From positions 496,001 to 560,000 of the forward strand of contig NZ_JAFBBP010000001.1 of NCBI RefSeq assembly GCF_016907275.1: DNA of 64,000 nt, read 5' to 3'. Each line of letters opens with the position of its first letter. Within the stretch, counting starts at the first letter, position 1. A program made the translations under genes and the position numbers. The notes beneath the pieces were generated by a model. It saw only the letters and a program-made list of their open reading frames with translations. It was not told the DNA's origin and searched no databases. This stretch comes from Micromonospora luteifusca. Lineage in GTDB: Bacteria > Actinomycetota > Actinomycetes > Mycobacteriales > Micromonosporaceae. Of this stretch, positions 32,319 through 39,586 are shown one piece after another.

Positions 32319-33596
32319 GTGACGGGTCCGGCCATCGACGCCGGCGAGCCCACCCTCAGCGGGCTACGTCTGTTGCGGCACAACCCGGCCTTCCGGGCGC
32401 TGTGGTCGGCCCGGGTCATCTCGTACGCGGGCGACTCACTGAGCCTGGTCGCGTTGATCTTTCACGTGGCGAACAGCACGGGACAGGCGTTCGCCATCGC
32501 GGTGCTGCTGCTCGTCGGCGACTTCGCACCGGCGCTGCTCGGCCCGCTCACCGGCGCGCTCAGCGACCGGTTCGACCTGCGCCGGGTGATGATCACCGCG
32601 GAGTTGGTCCAGGGCGCGATGGTGCTGCTGATCGCCGTACTGTTGCCGCCGTTGCCGGTGCTGCTGGCGCTGGTGGCGGTCCGGGCGATCGCCGGGCAGG
32701 TGTTCCAGCCCGCCTCCCGAGCGGCGGTGCCGGCCCTGGTCCCCGACCGGCACCTGGAGACCGCCAACTCCGCCGTCGGGTTCGGCACCAACGGCGGCGA
32801 GGCCCTCGGTCCGCTGCTCGCGGCGGCGCTGTTCCCGCTGCTGGGCGTGCGTGGGGTGCTGCTGGTCGACGCCGTGTCGTTCCTGCTCTCGGCGGCCCTG
32901 CTGGCAACGCTCCCGAGGATGCCGGCGCCCGCCGGTGGGGATGCCGCACGGGGCTCCCTGCTGCGTGACGCGCGCACGGGCCTGGGCTACCTCTGGTCGA
33001 CCCCGGTGGTCCGGGTGGTCGCGTTGGGGTTCTGTGCCGTCGTGGCGTTCAACGGTGTCGACGACGTCGCGCTGGTCCTGCTGGCCACCGAGACGTTCCA
33101 CGCTGGGCCCTCGGCGGTCGGGTTGCTGCTGGGCGCGGTCGGGCTCGGGCTGTTCGTCGGCTACCTGCTGCTGGGCCGGTACGGGATGCGCGCGTCCACC
33201 GCCGGGCTGCTGATCGCGGGGTTTGCCATCAGCAGTGTCGGCAACCTACTGACCGGGCTGGCCTGGGCGGTCGGGGCCGCCATCGTCATGCAGGCGGTAC
33301 GCGGACTGGGGATCGCGGCCATGGACGTCGCCTCCAGCACGTTGCTGCAACGGGTCGTACCCGAGGCAATGCTCGGTCGGGTCTTCGGCAACCTGTACGG
33401 CGCGATCGGGATCGCCGCGGCGCTCTCCTACCTGGGTGGGGCCCAGTTGCTCGACGCCACCTCGGCCCCGACCACCCTGCTGGTCGCCGGCGCGGGTGGC
33501 ACGCTGGCCACCGCCGTCACCGCCTGGGCACTGCGGCGCAGCTTGAACCGGATGGATCGGTCCTCCCGTCTTGCGGAGCCGGAACAGCGGACGTAG
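32319..33596 (+). CDS. MFS transporter (EntS-like exporter family)
   Basis: A 425-residue 12-TM major facilitator. The start LLRHNPAFRALWSARVISYA is typical of the MFS_3/EntS-like drug and siderophore exporters. Visible elements: loop motif GALSDRFDLRRVM between TM2 and TM3, SRAAVPALVPDRHLETANS in the central region, and the second half LGRYGMRASTAGLLIAGF. GTG at 32319 has GGGGAGCGAGG before it. It follows helR by 85 bp on the same strand and may be read through from it, suggesting efflux next to target protection (inference). A 27-bp tandem duplication covers its 3' end and stop. Confidence 0.88.
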   Translation: MTGPAIDAGEPTLSGLRLLRHNPAFRALWSARVISYAGDSLSLVALIFHVANSTGQAFAIAVLLLVGDFAPALLGPLTGALSDRFDLRRVMITAELVQGAMVLLIAVLLPPLPVLLALVAVRAIAGQVFQPASRAAVPALVPDRHLETANSAVGFGTNGGEALGPLLAAALFPLLGVRGVLLVDAVSFLLSAALLATLPRMPAPAGGDAARGSLLRDARTGLGYLWSTPVVRVVALGFCAVVAFNGVDDVALVLLATETFHAGPSAVGLLLGAVGLGLFVGYLLLGRYGMRASTAGLLIAGFAISSVGNLLTGLAWAVGAAIVMQAVRGLGIAAMDVASSTLLQRVVPEAMLGRVFGNLYGAIGIAAALSYLGGAQLLDATSAPTTLLVAGAGGTLATAVTAWALRRSLNRMDRSSRLAEPEQRT

Positions 33597-33626
33597 TCCG
33601 CGGAGCCGGAACAGCGGACGTAGTCC
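33573..33626. repeat. Exact 27-bp tandem duplication over the MFS stop codon
   Basis: gcggagccggaacagcggac plus seven bases occurs at 33573-33599 and again without a gap at 33600-33626. The TAG stop of the MFS gene is in the first copy; the second is untranslated. Both copies are identical, implying a recent slippage event. Confidence 0.95.
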
Positions 33627-33656
33627 GCAGGGCCGGGTGTGCCGTGGGCTGGCTGA

Positions 33657-33680
33657 GGGCCGGCGGTGATCCACCGGCCC
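33657..33680. terminator. Hairpin between convergent genes
   Basis: gggccggcgg / ccaccggccc form an imperfect stem around a short TGAT-containing loop, between the MFS stop and the convergent secreted-protein stop. No T-run. Confidence 0.5.
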
Positions 33681-33723
33681 GCAGTCGCCGCGTACCCCGG
33701 GCGCCGAGCGCCACCCGCCGCGG

Positions 33724-35805
33724 TCAGCCGCCGAGGGTGACGTGGAGGATCTTCTCGTTGCTGTTGTTCGGGGTGCTGTCCTTGTCCCCGAGGTTGGTGG
33801 TGGTCAACCACAAGCCCCCGTCGGGAGCCGGCTCCACCGTCCGCAACCGGCCGTAGGTGCCACTGAAGTACGTCTGCACGTTCGTCAGGCTGCTGCCGCT
33901 GATCACCGCGCGATACATCCGGGCACCCCGCGTACAGGCCACGTAGAGCGCGTCCCGCACGATCGTGATCCCCGAGCAGGACCCTTCCGCGGTCGGATAG
34001 GTGCGCGCGGGCGCGATGAACCCGGCGGTGCCGCAGGTGCCGCTGGTGCCCTCGCACGCAGGCCATCCGTAGTTGCCGCCCCGGGTGATCAGATTGGTCT
34101 CGTCCATGATCGAGTTGCCGAACTCCTGCTCCCACAGTCGGCCCTGCGAGTCGAACGCCAGCCCCTGGGGGTTGCGGTGGCCGTAGCTCCACACGTAGTT
34201 GCCGAACGGGTTGTCCGAGGGGACGGTCCCATCCGGGTTGAGCCGCAGGATCTTGCCCTCAAGGCTTGCCCGGTCCTGTGCGTAGGCGCCGTTCTGCGCG
34301 TCGCCGGTGCTGGCGTACAACTTGCCGTCCGGGCCGAACCGGAGGCGACCGCCGTCGTGGTACTTGTTTCGGCGGATGCCGCTGAGCAGGACCTGCTCGC
34401 TGGCGGTGTTGAGTCGGCCGTTCTCCAACCGGATCCGGACGATCCGGTTGTCGCTCGGCGAGGTGTGCATGACGTACAGCCAGCGGTCGCTCGCGTAGCT
34501 GGGCGAGATGGCGAGCCCGAGCAGGCCGCCCTCACCTTCGGTGCTCTGGACGTTCGGCACCGTGCCCACGTTGGTCTTCGCCCCGGTGGTGGGATTGAGC
34601 TGGATGATGTCGTGCGCGTCGCGGCGGTTGTAGAGGACGTTGCCGTCCGGCAACGTCACCAGACCCCACGGGATGTCGGTGTCCGTGCTGACCTGCCGCA
34701 CCCCGCACACCGGATTGCCGCAGGCCGCGCCGGTGGTCACCGTCGTGGTGCCGCTACGCGACGAGACGTTGCCCTGCGCGTCCCGGGCCACCACGTAGTA
34801 CTGGTACGCGGTGTTCGCCGCCAACCCGCTGTCGGTGAAGGTGGTCGCCGGCGGCGCGCCGGTCACCGTGCCAACCTGCACGCCACCGCGGAAGATGTCG
34901 TACGCCCGGACACCAATGTTGTCGGTCGACGCGGTCCAGCGCAGTGTGACAGTGGTGCCCGACGCGGTGCCGGTGAGCTGCTGCGGCGCGGTCGGCGCCT
35001 GGGTGTCGGCCTGGCAGGGCGGCGGTGTGATCGAAACCGTGGTGCTCGCCTGGGACACGTTGCCGGCGGCGTCGCGGGCGTTGACGTACAGGCCCCAGGT
35101 CGCTCCGGCGACGACGGTGAGGCTGGTGGACAGCGTCGAGCCGCTCACCGACTTCATCAACTGACCGTCGTGGTAGACGTCGTAGAAGGCCACCGCCACG
35201 TTGTCCGTCGAGGCGTTCCACGCGAAGGTCACGGAGTTGCACGTCAGGCCACTCACCCGCGGGCTGCCCGGCGCCGTGGGTGACTGAGTGTCGGTGCTGC
35301 CCAGGGCCGTCGTCCACCGCTGGTTGCCCTGCCCGTTGCAGGTCCAGAGACCGACGGTGGTGCTGTTGGCGGTGCCGGCGCCGGTCACGTCCAGGCACAG
35401 GCCGGACTGGACGCCGACGATGGTCCCGTTGCTGTTGATCCGCCAGCGCTGGTTGGCACCGCCGGTGCAGCTGTTGATCTGCAGTGCGGCCGGCGCGGTG
35501 GTGTCCTGGCCGACCACATCGAGACACATCGTCTCGTCGTACACCCGCAACTCGCCGGTCGAGGTGAGGCTCCACGCCTGGTTGGCCTGGCCGTTGCAGT
35601 CGTAGATGTTGAGGCCGGCGCCGGCTGTCCTGGAGTTGCCGACCACGTCCAGGCAGCGACCCGACGCCACGCCGACCACGGTCGAGGGGGCCGCGGCCGA
35701 TGCCGGGACGCCGACCGCCACGGTCAGCAGCGTCACCGCTGCCATCGCCGCCGGCAGCAGCCGCCATCGTGGGTGACGGGGGGTGGTCCGCGCGAAGACT
35801 GACAT
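33724..35805 (-). CDS. Secreted ricin-B-lectin / FnIII / PQQ-type glucose dehydrogenase-like protein
   Basis: A 693-residue exported protein. A signal peptide (AAMAAVTLLTVAVGVPASAAA) leads to a ricin-type beta-trefoil at ~40-170 with three SGxCLDV...QxW repeats (GRCLDVVGN, TMCLDVVGQ, GLCLDVTGA). Two fibronectin-III-like domains follow (DTQAPTAPQQLTGTASGTTV in the second). A soluble six-bladed glucose/sorbosone dehydrogenase-like propeller fills ~365-690 (GLVTLPDGNVLYNRRDAHDI, GGLLGLAISPSYASDRWLYV, HDGGRLRFGPDGKLYAST, GHRNPQGLAFD, EFGNSIMDETNLI). It would bind galactose-type glycans through the trefoil and oxidise a sugar or act on lignocellulose. The ATG start is followed by a basic Tat- or Sec-like n-region. 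It is divergent from the methyltransferase. Confidence 0.9.
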   Translation of the reverse strand: MSVFARTTPRHPRWRLLPAAMAAVTLLTVAVGVPASAAAPSTVVGVASGRCLDVVGNSRTAGAGLNIYDCNGQANQAWSLTSTGELRVYDETMCLDVVGQDTTAPAALQINSCTGGANQRWRINSNGTIVGVQSGLCLDVTGAGTANSTTVGLWTCNGQGNQRWTTALGSTDTQSPTAPGSPRVSGLTCNSVTFAWNASTDNVAVAFYDVYHDGQLMKSVSGSTLSTSLTVVAGATWGLYVNARDAAGNVSQASTTVSITPPPCQADTQAPTAPQQLTGTASGTTVTLRWTASTDNIGVRAYDIFRGGVQVGTVTGAPPATTFTDSGLAANTAYQYYVVARDAQGNVSSRSGTTTVTTGAACGNPVCGVRQVSTDTDIPWGLVTLPDGNVLYNRRDAHDIIQLNPTTGAKTNVGTVPNVQSTEGEGGLLGLAISPSYASDRWLYVMHTSPSDNRIVRIRLENGRLNTASEQVLLSGIRRNKYHDGGRLRFGPDGKLYASTGDAQNGAYAQDRASLEGKILRLNPDGTVPSDNPFGNYVWSYGHRNPQGLAFDSQGRLWEQEFGNSIMDETNLITRGGNYGWPACEGTSGTCGTAGFIAPARTYPTAEGSCSGITIVRDALYVACTRGARMYRAVISGSSLTNVQTYFSGTYGRLRTVEPAPDGGLWLTTTNLGDKDSTPNNSNEKILHVTLGG

Positions 35806-36106
35806 CGGTCCTCCAGGGTCGGGGTGTTGACCGGCCCGACCCGGCCGACGACCCCATCAAGCCAAACAAGAGACATCGATAATCAAAGATGGGCTGCCGG
35901 CACATGTCAAACGATGTCGCTTGATCGGGGACAAACCCGGAGATCGAAGCGATGTCCGGAAGAGCGCATCAACAGGCACCTCGGCGTCGAGCGGGGTGCG
36001 GGGCAATCCGGCGCAACCCATAGTCGAGAGTGGACATCGTCGGAGTACGATCTCGGGCGTACCGCTGTGGTGACCTCCAGCCCACGACCCCCGACAGGAG
36101 CCTGGC
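35806..36106. promoter_or_regulatory. Divergent intergenic region with repeated GACATCG motif
   Basis: A 301-bp gap between the secreted dehydrogenase and methyltransferase starts, without a gene. The 7-mer GACATCG or its complement CGATGTC occurs at 35801, 35872, 35912, 35950 and 36033, far more often than chance would give in such a short stretch. The orientation pattern is + + - - +. It may be a regulator-binding array. No clear -10/-35 boxes assigned. Confidence 0.45.
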
Positions 36107-36904
36107 ATGGCCAGCCCGGACCCCGAACTCGCCGCGAAGCTTCAGCCCGACGTGCCGCACGCGGCCCGGATCTGGAACTACTGGATGGGCGGCAAGGACA
36201 ACTTCCAGTCCGACCGGGCGGCCGGCGACGCCGTCGCCGAGGTCTACCCGGAGATCGTCCTCATGGCCCAGCAGTCACGCCTGTTCCTGGTGCGGGCCGT
36301 GCGTTACCTCGCCGCCGAGGCGGGCATCCGGCAATTCCTGGACATCGGCACCGGCCTGCCCACCATGCAGAACACGCACGCGGTCGCCCAGGGAATCGCG
36401 CCCGACTCACGGGTCGTCTACGTGGACAACGACCCGATGGTGCTGGTGCACGCCCGGGCGCTGCTGTCCAGCACGACGTCGGAGGGTGTCACCACCTACG
36501 TACCCGCCGACTACCACGACCCGGAGAAGATTCTCGCCGAGGCGGCACAGACGCTCGACTTCGACCAACCCGTCGCTGTGATGTTCATGGGCGTCATGGG
36601 CTACGAACCCGACCTGGCCGTGGTGCGCTCGATTGTCGGGCAGACGATGGACGCGATGCCGTCCGGCTCTCACCTGGTGTTCTGGGACGGCACCAACACC
36701 AGCCCGTCGGTGGTTTCCGGCGCGGAGCGGCTGGCGCAGAGCGGCGGAGTTCCGTACATTCTGCGCAGCCCGGAGGAGTTGGACAGTTGCTTCGCGGGGC
36801 TGACGATGGTGCAGCCGGGCCTCGTGCCGATCCCCCTCTGGCGACCGGACGATGTCGAGGCCACGGGGATCGACGCGTACGGTGCGGTGGCCCGCAAGCC
36901 CTGA
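36107..36904 (+). CDS. SAM-dependent methyltransferase (PF04672/DUF574 family)
   Basis: A 265-residue protein of the actinobacterial S-adenosyl methyltransferase family. Signature motifs: HAARIWNYWMGGKDNFQSD near residue 18, the SAM-binding FLDIGTGLPTMQNTH (~83-97), VVYVDNDPMVLVHARALL and VAVMFMGVMGY. The family is greatly expanded in Streptomyces and Micromonospora and acts on unknown small molecules or targets. It is a single gene between two hairpins, with an ATG start at 36107. Nothing suggests truncation. Confidence 0.92.
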   Translation: MASPDPELAAKLQPDVPHAARIWNYWMGGKDNFQSDRAAGDAVAEVYPEIVLMAQQSRLFLVRAVRYLAAEAGIRQFLDIGTGLPTMQNTHAVAQGIAPDSRVVYVDNDPMVLVHARALLSSTTSEGVTTYVPADYHDPEKILAEAAQTLDFDQPVAVMFMGVMGYEPDLAVVRSIVGQTMDAMPSGSHLVFWDGTNTSPSVVSGAERLAQSGGVPYILRSPEELDSCFAGLTMVQPGLVPIPLWRPDDVEATGIDAYGAVARKP

Positions 36905-36915
36905 CCGACATGACA

Positions 36916-36952
36916 CCGCCCCGCTCCCGCCACGACGGCGAGAGCGGGGCGG
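36916..36952. terminator. Strong hairpin between convergent genes
   Basis: A perfect 11-bp stem (ccgccccgctc at 36916-36926, gagcggggcgg at 36942-36952) with a 15-nt loop between the methyltransferase stop and the convergent CBM2-protein stop. Confidence 0.72.
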
Positions 36953-36959
36953 CTGCCGT

Positions 36960-37694
36960 TCACGAATCGCACGCCATCGTCAACCCGTCGGGCACCGCGC
37001 TGCTCGCCACGAGCATCCCGAACGTCGTCGCCGCACCGGGCGCCAACGTCCCGTTGTACGAGGCGTTGCGGACCGTGACGTCGGCACCGGCCGTCTCGAC
37101 CACCCCGCCCCAGACCGTCTGGACGCGCTCGTCGCCGGACCACCGCCACGAGGCATGCCACCGGTCCAGCGGCTCGGTCCCGGCGTTGCGGACCGTCACC
37201 GTGGCGACGAAGCCGTTACCCCAGCGGGCGTCGATCGTGGCGGTCGCACGACACGCCGTCAGCGACAAGGTCCGAGCCGACGAGATCGCGTACGGATCCC
37301 GCCGGCCACCGGCGTCGCTGAACCGGTACCAGTACTCCGTGTCGGGCGTCAACCGACCGATGGTCACCGCGCCGCTGCGCTCCGGGCCGGAGACGGCCTC
37401 GGCCAGCGGAGCCTCCCACAGTTGGGCGTCCTCGCGGCTGGCGAACAACCTGATCGTCATGGGCGGGTCGTAACCACAGGGTGGCCGGAAGAATATCGAG
37501 TACGAGATGGTCAGGCTCGTGGTGGTGGCCCCGGTGACGCTGGCGGTGATCGGCAACGCCGGCGGGCACACCATCGTGGGCGACGGCGTTGGTGTGAGCG
37601 ACGGTGTTGGCGTTGGTGTCGCCTCGGCCGCGCTGGTGGTGCCGGCCCAGACGCCCAGCGCGATGGTCGTGACAGCGAGGAACATGCGAATCAT
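36960..37694 (-). CDS. Secreted CBM2 carbohydrate-binding protein
   Basis: A 244-residue exported protein. The signal peptide IRMFLAVTTIALGVWAGTTSAA leads to a TPTPTPSLTPTPSPT linker and a fibronectin-III-like domain (SVTGATTTSLTISYSIFF, LTPDTEYWYRFSDAGG). A family-2 carbohydrate-binding module forms the C-terminal ~100 residues, with Cys at each end (TACRATATI and MACDS) and the usual FVATVTVRNAGTEPLDRWHA, NASYNGTLAPGAATTFGM pattern. It probably binds cellulose or chitin and has no catalytic domain. ATG at 37694 has GGAGG 5 nt upstream. The start codon lies inside an inverted repeat (37691-37725) that could control translation. Confidence 0.88.
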   Translation of the reverse strand: MIRMFLAVTTIALGVWAGTTSAAEATPTPTPSLTPTPSPTMVCPPALPITASVTGATTTSLTISYSIFFRPPCGYDPPMTIRLFASREDAQLWEAPLAEAVSGPERSGAVTIGRLTPDTEYWYRFSDAGGRRDPYAISSARTLSLTACRATATIDARWGNGFVATVTVRNAGTEPLDRWHASWRWSGDERVQTVWGGVVETAGADVTVRNASYNGTLAPGAATTFGMLVASSAVPDGLTMACDS

Positions 37695-37725
37695 CGGTGC
37701 CTCCGTGGTTACCGGGCACCGATGA
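37691..37725 (-). promoter_or_regulatory. Leader inverted repeat covering the CBM2-protein start codon
   Basis: A perfect 11-bp inverted repeat (tcatcggtgcc at 37691-37701, ggcaccgatga at 37715-37725). In the minus-strand mRNA the 3' arm contains the ATG and part of the GGAGG ribosome site, so folding would hide the start; as DNA it could be an operator. Confidence 0.55.
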
Positions 37726-37999
37726 CCAGGGTGGTTGCCGGTGCCGCACTCGGGTTTCCGGCCGCCGACGAGGACTGCCCGACACGGATGGCATCGCCAC
37801 CTCGTGCGCCTCGTGGACCGGAGAAGATGTGGTGCGCGCTGGCTCCCGAGCACGACCGAACCACAGCATGGCAGTCGACGAACATCGATACAAGGCGGTG
37901 GCGATCGCAGACCGAGCGGTTGCCTCCCATAGGACCGAGATACGGAAGCGCCCCGTCCGATGACACTTCGGGCGGGGCGCTTCCGTGCTGATGGACCGA
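37726..37999. other. Intergenic, no supported gene
   Basis: Between the CBM2 protein and the phosphodiester glycosidase stop. Short open frames on both strands lack homology features or ribosome sites. It holds the promoter of the CBM2 gene and the terminator at 37942-37986. Confidence 0.6.
37942..37986 (-). terminator. Strong hairpin after phosphodiester glycosidase gene
   Basis: A perfect 14-bp stem (acggaagcgccccg at 37942-37955, cggggcgcttccgt at 37973-37986) with a 17-nt loop, beginning 13 bp after the stop of the minus-strand gene at 38000. Confidence 0.75.
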
Positions 38000-39256
38000 T
38001 CAGTGGCGGCCCACGAAGATGCCGATACCGTTGGCGACCAGACGCTCCCCGCCGTCGGACGGGCTGTTGCGGGCGGTGGCCGCTGCCTGGCCCGGCTCCC
38101 GTACGGCGACCGTGCTCGAGCCGCCGCCGTCCAGGTTCACCGCGGCGTCCGCACCGAGCGAGCGCATCAGGTCGGCCAGCTCGGCGATCGTGAAGCCGGC
38201 GCTGGCCGGAGCGCGGCCGGCCAGGGCGACGAGGTACACGATCCTGCCGTCCGGGCTGACGCCGGCCGAGCTGCGTACCGCCGAGGTCTTGGTGTCCAGG
38301 CCGGCCAGCGGCTCACCGTCACGCAGGATCGGCGCGCCACCGACCGCGAACGTCAGCTTCGGCTTGCCTGCGGAGGCCAGCTTCTCCTGCACCCGCACCT
38401 GGTCACCGACGGCGAGGTCGTCGAGCGCGTCCGCGCCGCGATCCCGGCCGACCAGCACCTGGGTGTCGGCCGGAATCACGCCCGAGCCGGGCGCCTGGCC
38501 CACCGCGGTCACCACGCCGTCGCGGACGGTCACCTCGTAGGTGTGGGTGCTGCACGGGTCGCTACGGCTCGTGTCGGTGCCGCAGGTCGACCGGACCCGG
38601 GAGGCGGCACCCCACTCGGAGGTGAACAGGCCGACGCCGTCGACCGGGAGCGCGTACTGGTTGAGGCCGTTGAGGGCGATGGTGCCCTTCTTGCTGCGCA
38701 CCTCACCGTCAAGGCTCAGGGTGTCGACGCGCGCCTTGCCGTTCACGCCGACGCCGAACACGTCCCGGGTCGAGGTGCCGGGGGCGAGGCCGGGGCCGAA
38801 GCGCTGTGCGTTCGGCACCGCGAACTTCAGCTCCTCGCCGTCGGCGATCTCCGGACCGGACGACGAGTAGGTCGGAGTGACGCCGGCGTGGGTCTCACTG
38901 TTGTTGAAGAAGTCTCCGTTCACGCCGGCGATGGCGCCCTGGTCGTTCGCCATGGAGGAGATGACCTGGCGTTGCCCGACCGCGTCGGGGTGCAGCAGGT
39001 CCAGGGAGACCTTGTTCTTGCTCAGGTCGGCCGTGAGCAGGTAGCCGACGGTGACGCCGCGGGGGGTGCTCACCTCGAATGAGCCGTACGTCACGCCCGG
39101 CGCGAGTTGCTCACTGGCGGTGAAGGTGACCGGCGAGTCCGAGGCGGATACCGTGGTGGCTGCGGCGTGGGCCGTGCCGGCCGGCGTCACGAGCGTGCTC
39201 AGCCCTGCGGCGAGCAGCAGCGCCAGACTCGGGCGCACGAGGTTGAAGGGCCTCAT
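38000..39256 (-). CDS. Secreted phosphodiester glycosidase family protein
   Basis: A 418-residue exported protein. Signal peptide is LALLLAAGLSTLVTPAGTAHA. The NAGPA/phosphodiester glycosidase domain shows AIAGVNGDFFNN (~110) and, near the C-terminus, the hallmark LGADAAVNLDGGGSSTVAV followed by ANGIGIFVG. The central part (~190-300) has two Cys (STCGTDTS and SDPCSTH) and a YEVTVRDGVV strand. The family removes phosphodiester-linked sugars, for example GlcNAc-1-P caps on exopolysaccharide or teichoic-acid-like polymers. ATG at 39256 has AAAGGAG upstream. It is a single gene, divergent from the acyl-CoA carboxylase. Confidence 0.9.
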   Translation of the reverse strand: MRPFNLVRPSLALLLAAGLSTLVTPAGTAHAAATTVSASDSPVTFTASEQLAPGVTYGSFEVSTPRGVTVGYLLTADLSKNKVSLDLLHPDAVGQRQVISSMANDQGAIAGVNGDFFNNSETHAGVTPTYSSSGPEIADGEELKFAVPNAQRFGPGLAPGTSTRDVFGVGVNGKARVDTLSLDGEVRSKKGTIALNGLNQYALPVDGVGLFTSEWGAASRVRSTCGTDTSRSDPCSTHTYEVTVRDGVVTAVGQAPGSGVIPADTQVLVGRDRGADALDDLAVGDQVRVQEKLASAGKPKLTFAVGGAPILRDGEPLAGLDTKTSAVRSSAGVSPDGRIVYLVALAGRAPASAGFTIAELADLMRSLGADAAVNLDGGGSSTVAVREPGQAAATARNSPSDGGERLVANGIGIFVGRH

Positions 39257-39586
39257 TGCGCTCCTTTCTTGGTGCGATTCCTGGCCTGCGCCGGGATGTT
39301 CGAGCCGGGCCGGCGGTTGACCGGGCCGGCGATGATTTCCCGACCAGCCGATCACTCGGTGGTGAACACGAGAGGCGGCCGACGTGAACCACCCGCACCG
39401 CCTTGATCAACTGCGGGCGCGGGTCCGGGTGGCCGCCAAAAACTTTTGTGCACTTCCTACAACTGAGGGACGGTTGGTTCGGTGGTTGCGCCATAGCGCT
39501 GGCCGCCGCCACGCGGAAAGGTGATCACTGCTGGGAGCCGTCGTCTCGCGGCACGCAGTTCGAGGTCTAGCTAAGGGGTCAGTCGG
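39257..39586. other. Divergent intergenic region, no supported gene
   Basis: A 330-bp region between the glycosidase and the carboxylase. It must contain both promoters. There are no convincing open frames, repeats or RNA structure; the sequence near 39430-39500 is a little more AT-rich (aaaacttttgtgcacttcct) and is the best place for a promoter. Confidence 0.55.
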
